From contig JAQXTA010000069.1 in the NCBI GenBank assembly GCA_029219245.1, forward strand, positions 1 to 53,426: a stretch of 53,426 nucleotides of DNA, read 5' to 3'. The notes under the pieces were generated by a model that ran no database searches, was not told where the DNA came from, and saw only the letters and a program-made list of their open reading frames with translations. Both the position numbers and the translations under genes were made by a program. Origin of the DNA: Lachnospiraceae bacterium. GTDB taxonomy: Bacteria > Bacillota > Clostridia > Lachnospirales > Lachnospiraceae. Below are positions 44,101 to 53,426 of this stretch, in pieces. How positions within the stretch are numbered: position 1 is the stretch's first letter; each line of letters starts with the position of its first letter.

Positions 44101-44978
44101 ACTTATCCCTTGCTGCCAAAGCACTTGGCTTTAATGTGGCAACACCGGTATTTGACGGTGCAAAAGAAGGAGATATCATGGATACTCTGGATTTGGCAAA
44201 CGATTACGTTAACTTGGAATGGGAAGAGTTCGAGAAGAAACACAAAGAAGAACTTTTGCCGGAAGTTATGGAATATCTGTCAGAGAACAGAGAACACCGC
44301 AAATTGTGGAAAGGTGTTCCGATTTCCAGAGATGGTAAGGTAAGACTTCGTGACGGTAGAACGGGTGAGTATTTTGATGCTCCGGTAACCATCGGTCACA
44401 TGCATTACCTGAAACTGCATCATCTGGTAGATGATAAGATTCACGCACGTTCTACCGGTCCTTATGCACTGGTAACACAGCAGCCTCTGGGTGGTAAAGC
44501 ACAGTTCGGTGGACAGCGTTTCGGTGAAATGGAAGTTTGGGCACTGGAAGCATATGGTGCTGCTTATACACTGCAGGAAATCTTAACGGTGAAATCCGAT
44601 GATGTTGTCGGTCGTGTTAAGACCTATGAAGCGATTATTAAAGGTGATAATATCCCTGAACCCGGTATTCCGGAATCCTTCAAGGTTCTGCTTAAAGAAT
44701 TGCAGTCACTTGGTCTGGATGTCAGAGTGCTTCGTGAAGACCAGACAGAAGTAGAAATTATGGAAACAATCGATTATGGCGAGAACGATTATCGCTATGA
44801 AATCGAAGGTGATTCCAGAAGCTATGATTACGAGAAAGATTCTCTTGGCTCCATGGGATACCAGAAACAGGAATTCGACGAAGAGAGCGGAGAACTTGTC
44901 AACAGTGAAGACGATGAAGAATTCACAGACAATGACATGGATCTGGATGTTGATTTTGAAGAATCCTATGACGAATAG
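41118..44978 (+). CDS. rpoB: RNA polymerase beta subunit
   Basis: A 1286-residue protein with all conserved beta regions. The rifampicin pocket reads [20 protein letters not shown] then [10 protein letters not shown], with the usual Gln, Asp, His and Ser at the common resistance positions, so it looks wild type. Later blocks include [28 protein letters not shown] and [18 protein letters not shown]. The last 60 residues are a long acidic tail. ATG 41118 is preferred over GTG 41106, since GGGGTG lies 9 bases before it. rpoC follows after 23 bases. Confidence 0.98.
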   Translation: MEKNRIRATAAGKNIRMTYARQKEVLEMPNLIEVQKNSYQWFLDEGLKEVFDDISPISDYSGHLSLEFVDFELCEEDVKYSIEKCKERDATYAAPLKVKVRLINKEKDEITEHEIFMGDLPLMTETGTFVINGAERVIVSQLVRSPGIYYAIGHDKIGKKLFSSTVIPNRGAWLEYETDSNDVFYVRVDRTRKVPITVLIRALGVGSNDEIRELFGDEPKIEASFAKDTSENYQEGLLELYKKIRPGEPLSVESAESLITAMFFDPRRYDLAKVGRYKFNKKLMLRNRIRNHILAEDAVDGLTGEVIAKAGDKVTAEMADAIQNAAIPYVWIQTEEKNVKVLSNMMVDITNYVECNPKELGITELVYFPVLQQILEEYSEDPEMLAEAIQKNVHELIPKHITKEDILASINYNIHLEYGIGNDDDIDHLGNRRIRAVGELLQNQYRIGLSRLERVVRERMTTHDAEEISPQVLINIKPVQAAVKEFFGSSQLSQFMDQNNPLGELTHKRRLSALGPGGLSRDRAGFEVRDVHYTHYGRMCPIETPEGPNIGLINSLASYARINEYGFVEAPYRKIDKSDPQNPRVTEEVVYMTADEEDNYHVAQASAPLDENGYFTRNNISGRYREETQEYPKTMFDYMDVSPKMVFSVATALIPFLQNDDANRALMGSNMQRQAVPLLFTEAPVVGTGMEPKAAVDSGVCVVAKKSGTIDYVSSNLIKMTYDDGEKGEYHLTKFSRSNQSNCYNQKPIVFKGNHVAQGEVIADGPSTDGGELALGKNPLIGFMTWEGYNYEDAVLLSERLVQEDVYTSVHIEEYEAEARDTKLGPEEITRDVPGVGDDALKDLDERGIIRIGAEVRAGDILVGKVTPKGETELTAEERLLRAIFGEKAREVRDTSLKVPHGEYGIVVNAKVFTRENGDELSPGVNQAVRIYIAQKRKISVGDKMAGRHGNKGVVSRVLPVEDMPYLPNGRPLDIVLNPLGVPSRMNIGQVLEIHLSLAAKALGFNVATPVFDGAKEGDIMDTLDLANDYVNLEWEEFEKKHKEELLPEVMEYLSENREHRKLWKGVPISRDGKVRLRDGRTGEYFDAPVTIGHMHYLKLHHLVDDKIHARSTGPYALVTQQPLGGKAQFGGQRFGEMEVWALEAYGAAYTLQEILTVKSDDVVGRVKTYEAIIKGDNIPEPGIPESFKVLLKELQSLGLDVRVLREDQTEVEIMETIDYGENDYRYEIEGDSRSYDYEKDSLGSMGYQKQEFDEESGELVNSEDDEEFTDNDMDLDVDFEESYDE

Positions 44979-45001
44979 GCTGAAAGGAGCATAGCTTAAA
45001 A

Positions 45002-48000
45002 ATGGCAGAGATGAAACAGGAAGCATATCAACCTATGACATTTGATGCGATTAAAATCGGCTTGGCATCACCGGAGAAAATTATCGAGTGGTCGAGAGGT
45101 GAGGTTTTAAAACCGGAAACCATTAACTACAGAACTTTAAAGCCGGAAAAAGACGGACTTTATTGTGAAAGAATTTTCGGACCAAGCAAAGACTGGGAAT
45201 GTCATTGTGGTAAATATAAGAAAATCAGATATAAAGGTGTTGTCTGCGACCGTTGTGGTGTAGAGGTTACCAAAGCGAGTGTTCGTAGAGAGCGTATGGG
45301 ACACATTGCACTGGCTGCACCGGTATCTCATATCTGGTATTTTAAAGGAATTCCAAGCCGTATGGGACTTATCCTGGATTTGTCCCCGAGAGTGCTTGAA
45401 AAAGTATTGTATTTTGCAGCTTATATCGTATTGGATGCGGGAGAAACCGATTTGGAATACAAACAGGTTCTTTCCGAAAAAGAATACCAGGATGCAAGAG
45501 AAACCTGGGGTTCTAAATTCCGGGTAGGTATGGGTGCAGAGGCAATCAAAGAACTGCTCCAGGCAATCGATCTGGATAAGGAAGCAACGGAATTAAAAGA
45601 AGAATTAAAGGATTCCAGCGGACAGAAGAGTGCCCGTATCATTAAAAGACTGGAGGTTGTTGAAGCTTTCAGAGAGTCCGGAAATAAACCGGAATGGATG
45701 ATTCTGGATGCAATACCGGTTATTCCACCGGATTTACGTCCTATGGTGCAGCTTGATGGTGGCCGTTTCGCAACTTCTGATTTGAATGATTTATATAGAA
45801 GAATCATTAACAGAAATAACCGTTTAAAAAGACTTTTGGAGTTGGGAGCACCAGACATTATTGTTCGCAATGAAAAGAGAATGCTGCAGGAAGCAGTGGA
45901 CGCACTGATTGATAACGGCAGACGTGGCCGTCCGGTTACAGGTCCCGGTAACAGAGCCTTAAAATCCCTTTCCGATATGCTGAAAGGTAAATCCGGCCGT
46001 TTCCGTCAGAACCTGCTTGGTAAACGTGTTGACTATTCAGGACGTTCCGTTATCGTTGTAGGTCCGGAACTGAAAATTTATCAGTGTGGTCTTCCGAAAG
46101 AAATGGCAATCGAGCTGTTCAAACCTTTCGTTATGAAAGAACTGGTGGCAAGAGGCATTTCCCAGAATATTAAGAATGCTAAGAAATTAGTAGAAAGACT
46201 TGATACGCAGGTATGGGATGTATTGGAAGAAGTTATCAGAGAGCATCCGGTTATGCTGAATCGTGCTCCTACACTGCACAGACTTGGTATTCAGGCATTT
46301 GAACCGATTCTGGTAGAAGGTAAAGCAATTAAATTACATCCACTTGTATGTACCGCTTTCAATGCCGACTTCGATGGTGACCAGATGGCTGTCCATCTTC
46401 CGTTATCAGTAGAAGCACAGGCTGAATGTAGATTTTTACTTTTGTCCCCGAACAACCTGTTGAAACCGTCTGATGGTGGTCCGGTAGCCGTTCCTTCTCA
46501 GGATATGGTACTTGGTATCTATTATCTGACTCAGGAAAGACCGGGTGCTGTCGGAGAAGGTAAATTCTTCAAGAGCGTAGACGAAGCAATCCTTGCTTAT
46601 GAAAATAAAGTTTGTACACTGCACAGTAGAATTACAGTCCGGGTACAGAAAGAAACACCGGATGGACAGATTGTAACAGGTAATGTGGAATCTACCTTGG
46701 GACGTTTCCTGTTCAATGAAATCCTTCCACAGGATTTAGGCTATGTAGACAGAAGCAATCCGGAAAACTTCTTAAAGCTGGAAGTAGATTTCCACGTTGG
46801 TAAGAAACAGCTGAAACAGATTCTTGAAAAAGTTATCAATATTCATGGGGCTGTAAAAACAGCAGAAGTACTTGATTTAATCAAGTCTACCGGTTACCAC
46901 TATTCTACAAGAGCAGCGATGACTGTATCCATTTCCGATATGACTGTGCCGGCTAAGAAACAGGAAATGTTAGAGGAAGCACAGGCTACTGTTGATAAGA
47001 TTTCACAGAACTTCAGACGTGGTCTTATTACGGAAGAGGAGAGATATCGTGCGGTAGTTGAAACCTGGAATGAAACCGATAAAGAGCTGACTGACGTACT
47101 TTTGGCAGGACTTGATAAGTATAACAATATCTTTATGATGGCTGACTCCGGTGCGCGTGGTTCCAACCAGCAGATTAAACAGTTAGCTGGTATGCGTGGT
47201 CTGATGGCTGATACAACCGGTAGAACAATCGAATTGCCGATTAAGTCTAACTTCCGAGAAGGACTTGATGTTTTGGAATACTTCATGTCTGCACATGGTG
47301 CACGTAAAGGTTTGTCCGATACTGCGCTGCGTACAGCAGACTCCGGTTACCTTACAAGACGTATGGTTGACGTTTCACAGGAACTTATCATTCGTGAGAC
47401 AGACTGTTGCGAAGGAAAAGACATGATTCCGGGTATGAAGGTCAAGGCTTTCATGGATGGTAAGGAAACAATCGAAGGTCTGAAGGATAGAATTACAGGA
47501 CGTTTTAGCTGTGAAGATATTTATGATAAAGACGGTAACAGGATTGTTAAGAGAAATCATATGATTACACCAAGCCGCGCAGCAAAGATTCTGAGCGTTG
47601 GTGTGAATGAAAAGGGAGAACCGATTGAAGAAGTTAAGATTCGTACCATCTTAACCTGCCGTTCCCATACCGGTATCTGTGCAAAATGCTATGGTGCAAA
47701 CATGGCAACCGGTGAGGCTGTACAGGTTGGTGAAGCAGTTGGTATTATCGCAGCACAGTCTATCGGTGAACCTGGTACACAGCTTACCATGCGTACGTTC
47801 CATACCGGTGGTGTTGCCGGTGACGATATCACACAAGGTCTTCCTCGTGTTGAAGAATTATTTGAAGCTCGTAAGCCGAAGGGACTTGCCATTATTGCAG
47901 AGTTCGGTGGCGTAGCTACTATCAAGGATACGAAGAAGAAACGTGAAATTGTTATTACCAATAATGAAACCGGTGAGTCCAAGAATTATCTGATTCCATA

Positions 48001-48706
48001 TGGCTCCAGAATCAAGATTCTGGATGGTGCTGTTCTGGAGGCTGGTGATGAACTGACAGAAGGTAGTGTAAATCCGCATGATTTACTGAAAATTAAAGGC
48101 ATTCGTGCGGTTCAGGATTACATGATTCGTGAGGTTCAGAGAGTATACCGTCTGCAGGGTGTTGATATTTCCGATAAGCATATTGAGGTCATTGTGCGTC
48201 AGATGCTTAAGAAAATCCGAATTGAAAGCAGCGGTGATACCGAATTCTTACCGGGTACTTTAGTGGATGTTCTGGATTATGAAGATTTAAATGAAGAACT
48301 GATAAAAGAGGGTAAACAGCCGGCAGAGGGCAAACAGATTATGCTTGGTATCACCAAGGCGGCTCTGGCAACAAGCTCCTTCTTATCAGCGGCATCCTTC
48401 CAGGAAACAACCAAAGTCCTCACAGAAGCAGCTATTAAAGGTAAGGTTGATCCATTGATTGGTTTGAAAGAGAACGTTATCATTGGTAAACTGATTCCGG
48501 CAGGTACCGGCTTGAAACGCTATCGCAACACGAAGCTTAGTACGGATGAAAACTTACTGGCTCGTCTTTCCATGGAAGATGAATTGAATTTTGACGATGG
48601 CTCTGAAATGGAAGAGGATGAAGAGATTGAAGTATCTGATGGTTCCGAAGAAACCGACGAAGAGATTCCGGCAGCAGAGGAAAACATGGAAGAAGTAACG
48701 GAATAA
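45002..48706 (+). CDS. rpoC: RNA polymerase beta' subunit
   Basis: A 1234-residue protein. The N-terminal zinc ribbon ([19 protein letters not shown]), [17 protein letters not shown], the catalytic [12 protein letters not shown] triad of aspartates, and the second zinc site ([13 protein letters not shown]) are intact. [20 protein letters not shown] marks the trigger-loop side. The C-terminus is strongly acidic ([20 protein letters not shown]), like RpoB. SD AAAGGAG is 12 bases from ATG 45002; ATG 45011 is an alternative start. Confidence 0.98.
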   Translation: MAEMKQEAYQPMTFDAIKIGLASPEKIIEWSRGEVLKPETINYRTLKPEKDGLYCERIFGPSKDWECHCGKYKKIRYKGVVCDRCGVEVTKASVRRERMGHIALAAPVSHIWYFKGIPSRMGLILDLSPRVLEKVLYFAAYIVLDAGETDLEYKQVLSEKEYQDARETWGSKFRVGMGAEAIKELLQAIDLDKEATELKEELKDSSGQKSARIIKRLEVVEAFRESGNKPEWMILDAIPVIPPDLRPMVQLDGGRFATSDLNDLYRRIINRNNRLKRLLELGAPDIIVRNEKRMLQEAVDALIDNGRRGRPVTGPGNRALKSLSDMLKGKSGRFRQNLLGKRVDYSGRSVIVVGPELKIYQCGLPKEMAIELFKPFVMKELVARGISQNIKNAKKLVERLDTQVWDVLEEVIREHPVMLNRAPTLHRLGIQAFEPILVEGKAIKLHPLVCTAFNADFDGDQMAVHLPLSVEAQAECRFLLLSPNNLLKPSDGGPVAVPSQDMVLGIYYLTQERPGAVGEGKFFKSVDEAILAYENKVCTLHSRITVRVQKETPDGQIVTGNVESTLGRFLFNEILPQDLGYVDRSNPENFLKLEVDFHVGKKQLKQILEKVINIHGAVKTAEVLDLIKSTGYHYSTRAAMTVSISDMTVPAKKQEMLEEAQATVDKISQNFRRGLITEEERYRAVVETWNETDKELTDVLLAGLDKYNNIFMMADSGARGSNQQIKQLAGMRGLMADTTGRTIELPIKSNFREGLDVLEYFMSAHGARKGLSDTALRTADSGYLTRRMVDVSQELIIRETDCCEGKDMIPGMKVKAFMDGKETIEGLKDRITGRFSCEDIYDKDGNRIVKRNHMITPSRAAKILSVGVNEKGEPIEEVKIRTILTCRSHTGICAKCYGANMATGEAVQVGEAVGIIAAQSIGEPGTQLTMRTFHTGGVAGDDITQGLPRVEELFEARKPKGLAIIAEFGGVATIKDTKKKREIVITNNETGESKNYLIPYGSRIKILDGAVLEAGDELTEGSVNPHDLLKIKGIRAVQDYMIREVQRVYRLQGVDISDKHIEVIVRQMLKKIRIESSGDTEFLPGTLVDVLDYEDLNEELIKEGKQPAEGKQIMLGITKAALATSSFLSAASFQETTKVLTEAAIKGKVDPLIGLKENVIIGKLIPAGTGLKRYRNTKLSTDENLLARLSMEDELNFDDGSEMEEDEEIEVSDGSEETDEEIPAAEENMEEVTE

Positions 48707-48730
48707 TAAGATAAATTCTAAAAAAATGTA

Positions 48731-48759
48731 TTGACAATGCATTCGCGGGCAAGTATACT
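48731..48759 (+). promoter_or_regulatory. Promoter of the rpsL (str) unit
   Basis: TTGACA (48731-48736), 17-base spacer, TATACT (48754-48759). Start at about 48766 coincides with the base of a leader hairpin. Confidence 0.85.
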
Positions 48760-48766
48760 ATTTTAG

Positions 48767-48797
48767 TGTGCACGCGGATGCATTTTTTTCGTGCGCA
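48767..48797 (+). promoter_or_regulatory. Hairpin at the 5' end of the rpsL leader
   Basis: TGTGCACG (48767-48774) pairs with CGTGCGCA (48790-48797), eight pairs with one wobble, around a 15-base loop ending in seven T. Because it starts almost at the predicted transcript end, it may protect the message or bind a regulator. Confidence 0.5.
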
Positions 48798-48849
48798 TAA
48801 ATGCCGGTTAAAAGGCATAACAGGACAAACAACACAGGAGGTGAAAAGA

Positions 48850-49269
48850 ATGCCAACATTTAACCAGTTAGTTAGAAAAGGACGTCAGACATCTGTAAAG
48901 AAGTCAACTGCACCGGCTTTGTTGAAAGGATACAACTCCCTTCACAAAACAGCAATTGATACAGCTTCTCCACAGAAAAGAGGTGTTTGTACAGCTGTTA
49001 AAACAGCAACTCCTAAAAAGCCTAACTCAGCTCTTAGAAAGATCGCCAGAGTTCGTCTTTCCAACGGAATCGAAGTAACAAGCTACATTCCGGGCGAAGG
49101 TCACAACTTACAGGAACACAGCGTTGTTCTGATCAGAGGCGGTAGAGTTAAAGACTTACCAGGTACAAGATACCATATTATCAGAGGTACACTTGATACT
49201 GCGGGAGTCGCTAACAGAAAACAGGCTCGTTCCAAATACGGCGCTAAGAGACCTAAGGCTTCTAAATAG
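48850..49269 (+). CDS. rpsL: 30S ribosomal protein S12
   Basis: A 139-residue protein starting [22 protein letters not shown] and [11 protein letters not shown] carry the two lysines that give streptomycin resistance when mutated; both are wild type. [17 protein letters not shown] is conserved. AGGAGG lies 7 bases before ATG 48850; longer frames upstream run into the promoter. It works at the decoding centre of the 30S subunit. Confidence 0.98.
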   Translation: MPTFNQLVRKGRQTSVKKSTAPALLKGYNSLHKTAIDTASPQKRGVCTAVKTATPKKPNSALRKIARVRLSNGIEVTSYIPGEGHNLQEHSVVLIRGGRVKDLPGTRYHIIRGTLDTAGVANRKQARSKYGAKRPKASK

Positions 49270-49970
<701 letters not shown>

Positions 49971-49972
<2 letters not shown>

Positions 49973-49990
49973 GACAAAAGCTTTTGTCCT
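49971..49990. repeat. Perfect 20-base palindrome over the rpsG stop codon
   Basis: AGGACAAAAGCTTTTGTCCT can fold as an 8-bp stem with an AGCT loop. It includes the TAG stop of rpsG, and is followed by TATAAATAA, not by a T-run. It may mark an RNA processing or stability site between rpsG and fusA. Confidence 0.6.
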
Positions 49991-50017
49991 TATAAATAAT
50001 AACAGGAGGAAAAAACC

Positions 50018-52135
50018 TTGGCTGGAAGAGAATATCCACTTGAGAGAACCAGAAATATTGGTATTATGGCGCACATCGATGCTGGTAAAACAACATTGAC
50101 AGAGCGTATCCTTTATTATACTGGTGTTAACTATAAGATTGGTGATACTCATGAAGGTACTGCAACCATGGACTGGATGGAGCAGGAACAGGAAAGAGGT
50201 ATCACAATCACATCAGCAGCTACAACATGCCACTGGACTTTGGAAGAAAACTGCAAACCAAAGCCAGGTGCACTTGAGCATCGTATCAATATCATTGATA
50301 CCCCAGGTCACGTTGACTTTACTGTAGAGGTTGAACGTTCCCTTCGTGTACTTGATGGTGCTGTCGGTGTATTCTGTGCTAAAGGTGGTGTTGAACCTCA
50401 GTCTGAGAATGTTTGGCGTCAGGCTGACACCTATAATGTACCTCGTATGGCATTCATCAATAAGATGGATATCTTAGGTGCAAACTTCTATGGTGCAGTT
50501 GACCAGATCAGAACAAGACTTGGTAAAAATGCTATTGTTCTTCAGTTGCCAATCGGCAAAGAAGACGATTTCAAAGGTATCATTGACTTATTTGAAATGA
50601 AAGCTTATATCTACAATGATGATAAGGGCGATGATATTTCCATTACAGATATTCCTGCTGATATGGTAGATCAGGCAAACGAATATCATGATGAACTGAT
50701 TGAAAAAATATGTGAGTTAGACGATGATTTAACCATGATGTATCTGGAAGGTGAGGAGCCTAGCGTTGAGCAGTTAAAAGCAGCACTTCGTAAGGGTACC
50801 TGTGAATGTACAGCCATTCCTGTATGCTGCGGTTCCGCTTACAGAAACAAAGGTGTTCAGAAACTTCTGGATGCTATCTTAGAGTATATGCCGGCTCCTA
50901 CCGATATTCCTGCTATTAAGGGTGTTGATATGGATGGTAATGAAATTGAAAGACATTCTTCTGATGAAGAGCCTTTCTCTGCACTGGCATTCAAGATTAT
51001 GGCAGATCCATTCGTTGGTAAGCTGGCATTCTTCAGAGTATACTCCGGTACCTGCAATTCCGGTTCCTATGTATACAATGCAACAAAAGATAAAAAAGAA
51101 CGTATCGGACGTATCCTTCAGATGCATGCAAATAAGAGAGCAGAACTTGATAAAGTTTACTCTGGTGATATTGCAGCAGCAGTTGGATTTAAGTTTACAA
51201 CAACCGGTGATACCATCTGTGATGAACAGCATCCTGTTATTCTGGAATCCATGGAATTCCCTGAACCGGTTATCGAGCTTGCTATTGAGCCGAAGACCAA
51301 AGCAGGACAGGGCAAGATGGGCGAAGCTTTAGCAAAGCTTGCTGAAGAAGATCCTACCTTCCGTGCTCATACGGATCAGGAAACAGGCCAGACCATTATC
51401 GCAGGTATGGGTGAGCTTCACTTGGAAATCATTGTTGACCGTCTGCTTCGTGAATTCAAAGTAGAAGCTAACGTTGGTGCTCCGCAGGTTGCTTACAAAG
51501 AAACCTTTACCAAACCGGTTGATCAGGAATACAAATATGCAAAACAGTCCGGTGGTCGTGGACAGTACGGACACTGTAAAGTTAAATTTGAGCCAATGGA
51601 TCCTAACGGTGAAGAAACATTCAAATTTGAATCTACAGTAGTCGGCGGTGCAATTCCGAAGGAATATATTCCGGCAGTCGGCGAAGGTATTGAAGAAGCT
51701 TCCAAAGCAGGTATTCTTGGTGGATTTCCGGTACTTGGTGTTCATGCCAATGTATATGATGGTTCCTACCATGAAGTCGACTCTTCTGAAATGGCATTCC
51801 ACATTGCAGGTTCCATGTGTTTCAAGGAAGCTATGAAAAAAGCCGGTCCTGTATTACTTGAGCCTATCATGAAGGTTGAAGTTACAATGCCTGAGGAATA
51901 TATGGGTGATGTTATCGGTGATATCAACTCCCGTCGTGGACGTATCGAAGGTATGGAAGATATCGGCGGAGGCAAGATGGTTAAAGGTTATGTACCGCTT
52001 GCTGAGATGTTCGGTTATTCTACAGACTTACGTTCTAAGACACAGGGACGTGGTAACTACTCTATGTTCTTTGAAAAATATGAGCAGGTACCGAAGAACG
52101 TACAAGAGAAAGTTCTTGCTGCAAAAGCAAAATAA
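50018..52135 (+). CDS. fusA: Elongation factor G
   Basis: A 705-residue translocation GTPase. G motifs are [17 protein letters not shown] and [15 protein letters not shown] is the switch I region. Domains II-V follow, with [12 protein letters not shown] in domain IV and a C-terminal [14 protein letters not shown]. The start is TTG at 50018, supported by AGGAGG at 50004-50009 and by the conserved [18 protein letters not shown] opening. Its last nine codons are repeated in tandem just after the stop. Confidence 0.98.
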   Translation: MAGREYPLERTRNIGIMAHIDAGKTTLTERILYYTGVNYKIGDTHEGTATMDWMEQEQERGITITSAATTCHWTLEENCKPKPGALEHRINIIDTPGHVDFTVEVERSLRVLDGAVGVFCAKGGVEPQSENVWRQADTYNVPRMAFINKMDILGANFYGAVDQIRTRLGKNAIVLQLPIGKEDDFKGIIDLFEMKAYIYNDDKGDDISITDIPADMVDQANEYHDELIEKICELDDDLTMMYLEGEEPSVEQLKAALRKGTCECTAIPVCCGSAYRNKGVQKLLDAILEYMPAPTDIPAIKGVDMDGNEIERHSSDEEPFSALAFKIMADPFVGKLAFFRVYSGTCNSGSYVYNATKDKKERIGRILQMHANKRAELDKVYSGDIAAAVGFKFTTTGDTICDEQHPVILESMEFPEPVIELAIEPKTKAGQGKMGEALAKLAEEDPTFRAHTDQETGQTIIAGMGELHLEIIVDRLLREFKVEANVGAPQVAYKETFTKPVDQEYKYAKQSGGRGQYGHCKVKFEPMDPNGEETFKFESTVVGGAIPKEYIPAVGEGIEEASKAGILGGFPVLGVHANVYDGSYHEVDSSEMAFHIAGSMCFKEAMKKAGPVLLEPIMKVEVTMPEEYMGDVIGDINSRRGRIEGMEDIGGGKMVKGYVPLAEMFGYSTDLRSKTQGRGNYSMFFEKYEQVPKNVQEKVLAAKAK

Positions 52136-52162
52136 AAAGTATTAGTTGCAAAAGCGAAATAA
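52109..52162 (+). repeat. 27-bp tandem duplication of the end of fusA
   Basis: Unit 1 (52109-52135) encodes KVLAAKAK plus stop. Unit 2 (52136-52162) directly follows in the same frame and encodes KVLVAKAK plus stop. The units match at 22 of 27 bases, and four of the five differences are silent. Confidence 0.8.
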
Positions 52163-52165
52163 TGC

Positions 52166-52194
52166 TTGAAAATATTGGGAATCTTTAATATAAT
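52166..52194 (+). promoter_or_regulatory. Promoter for tuf
   Basis: TTGAAA (52166-52171), 17-base spacer, TATAAT (52189-52194), just after the fusA end. It would give tuf a separate transcript with a leader of about 55 bases. Confidence 0.7.
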
Positions 52195-52255
52195 TAGAGA
52201 TAGCCGAGTAAAACTTTAATGTAAAATAGTAATTAATTTAAGGAGGACTTTAGAA

Positions 52256-53426
52256 ATGGCTAAAGCTAAATTTGACAGAACCAAACCCCATTGTAATATC
52301 GGTACCATTGGTCACGTAGATCATGGTAAAACAACTTTAACAGCTGCAATCACAAAAGTATTGTCAGAAAGAGTTGCTGGTAACACAGCTACAGATTTCG
52401 AGAATATCGATAAAGCTCCGGAAGAAAGAGAAAGAGGTATTACAATCTCTACAGCTCACGTTGAGTATGAAACAGAGAAGAGACATTACGCACACGTTGA
52501 CTGTCCTGGACATGCTGACTATGTAAAGAACATGATCACTGGTGCAGCTCAGATGGATGGTGCTATCCTCGTTGTTGCTGCTACTGACGGTGTTATGGCT
52601 CAGACAAAAGAGCACATCTTATTATCCCGTCAGGTAGGTGTACCTTATATCGTAGTATTCATGAACAAATGTGATATGGTAGACGATCCTGAGTTATTAG
52701 AGTTAGTCGAGATGGAAATTACAGAGCAGTTAGAGGAATATGGTTTTACAGATTGTCCTATCGTTAAAGGCTCCGCATTAAAAGCTCTTGAAGATCCTAA
52801 CGGCGAATGGGGTGACAAGATTATGGAATTAATGGAAACAGTTGATTCTTATATTCCGGATCCTCAGCGTGATACAGATAAGCCTTTCTTAATGCCAGTT
52901 GAAGACGTATTCTCTATCACAGGTCGTGGTACCGTTGCTACCGGTAGAGTAGAGCGTGGTGTTCTTCATATGTCTGATGAAGTTGAAATCGTTGGTATTA
53001 AAGAAGAAACACAGAAATCTGTTGTAACAGGTATCGAAATGTTCCGTAAATTACTGGATGAAGCACAGGCTGGTGATAACATCGGTGTTCTTCTTCGTGG
53101 TATTCAGAGAACAGATATCGAAAGAGGACAGGTTCTTGCTAAACCGGGTACTGTAACATGCCATAAGAAATTTACAGCACAGGTTTACGTTTTGACAAAA
53201 GATGAAGGTGGACGTCATACTCCTTTCTTCAACAACTACAGACCTCAGTTCTACTTCAGAACAACTGACGTAACTGGTGTATGTAACTTACCGGAAGGAA
53301 CAGAAATGTGTATGCCTGGTGATAACGTAGAGATGACAATCGAATTGATTCATCCTATCGCTATGGAGCAGGGTCTTACATTCGCTATCCGTGAAGGTGG
53401 TAGAACAGTAGGTTCAGGCCGTGTTG
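52256..53426 (+). CDS. tuf: Elongation factor Tu, cut by the window edge
   Basis: 390 codons are visible and the frame is open at the edge, so only about 7 residues are missing. [34 protein letters not shown] and GSALKAL are the GTPase motifs; domains II and III follow ([36 protein letters not shown]). AAGGAGG precedes ATG 52256 by 9 bases. It delivers aminoacyl-tRNA to the ribosome. Whether a second tuf copy exists cannot be seen. Confidence 0.98.
   Translation, partial: MAKAKFDRTKPHCNIGTIGHVDHGKTTLTAAITKVLSERVAGNTATDFENIDKAPEERERGITISTAHVEYETEKRHYAHVDCPGHADYVKNMITGAAQMDGAILVVAATDGVMAQTKEHILLSRQVGVPYIVVFMNKCDMVDDPELLELVEMEITEQLEEYGFTDCPIVKGSALKALEDPNGEWGDKIMELMETVDSYIPDPQRDTDKPFLMPVEDVFSITGRGTVATGRVERGVLHMSDEVEIVGIKEETQKSVVTGIEMFRKLLDEAQAGDNIGVLLRGIQRTDIERGQVLAKPGTVTCHKKFTAQVYVLTKDEGGRHTPFFNNYRPQFYFRTTDVTGVCNLPEGTEMCMPGDNVEMTIELIHPIAMEQGLTFAIREGGRTVGSGRV

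Noticed and set aside
43587-44102. A 171-codon minus-strand frame inside rpoB
   Set aside because: rpoB is intact and conserved here; the antisense frame follows from its codon bias.
48766-48849. Extended N-terminus for S12 from 48766
   Set aside because: This would begin at the predicted transcription start and cross the leader hairpin; S12 begins MPTFNQL.

Overview
The window looks like chromosome from a low-to-moderate GC Firmicute of the class Clostridia, most likely a Lachnospiraceae. The basis is the order rpmG-secE-nusG-rplK-rplA-rplJ-rplL-rpoB-rpoC-rpsL-rpsG-fusA-tuf, strong AGGAGG-type ribosome binding sites, TTGACA/TATAAT promoters and an L10-type ribosomal leader. The species cannot be named from sequence alone. 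No tRNA, rRNA, IS element, phage gene or CRISPR array was seen.

Region 1 (1 to about 28.5 kb, all + strand) is a surface-glycan or protein-glycosylation locus. It opens with the tail of a probable Gfo/Idh/MocA oxidoreductase and a glycerophosphodiester phosphodiesterase. A markedly AT-rich cassette follows (about 1.0-19.3 kb): LicD, an IspD/TarI-type cytidylyltransferase, a TPP enzyme, TylF- and FkbM-type methyltransferases, two DUF616 glycosyltransferases, asparagine synthase, GT2, GT-B and GT-D glycosyltransferases, a cupin, a DegT aminotransferase and a SAM methyltransferase. From about 19.4 kb composition returns to that of the rest of the chromosome, with two large fusion proteins. One is a TagF-like glycerophosphotransferase fused to a probable beta-propeller. 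The other is a four-part protein ending in a glycerol-3-phosphate cytidylyltransferase. Together they suggest CDP-glycerol is made and used here. Two TIM-barrel sugar isomerase-like proteins, an unknown protein and a DUF4422 glycosyltransferase close the run.

The most unusual feature of region 1 is a small Rossmann-like domain (G-x-G near the start, then D-N/D, then a G-I-x-P stretch, resembling the N-terminal domain of PglD). It recurs in eleven intact proteins, at the N-terminus, the C-terminus or internally, fused to unrelated catalytic domains. A decayed twelfth copy may be present. No flippase, polymerase, ABC exporter or initiating membrane transferase lies among these genes.

Region 2 (28.5-35.8 kb) holds two coupled minus-strand GT2-TPR glycosyltransferases, a small HTH regulator with UDP-galactopyranose mutase, an orphan biotin-dependent carboxyltransferase subunit and a FliD-like flagellar cap protein. 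The flagellar gene makes cytoplasmic flagellin glycosylation one possible use of the glycan locus, but this is inference.

Region 3 (35.8 kb to the end) is the transcription/translation block, broken into several units by promoters and terminators. A CapA-family gene sits between rplA and rplJ and has no visible ribosome binding site. The rplK leader and the rpsL-rpsG spacer are long and rich in hairpins. The end of fusA carries a diverged 27-bp tandem copy of its last codons and stop. tuf runs off the right edge.
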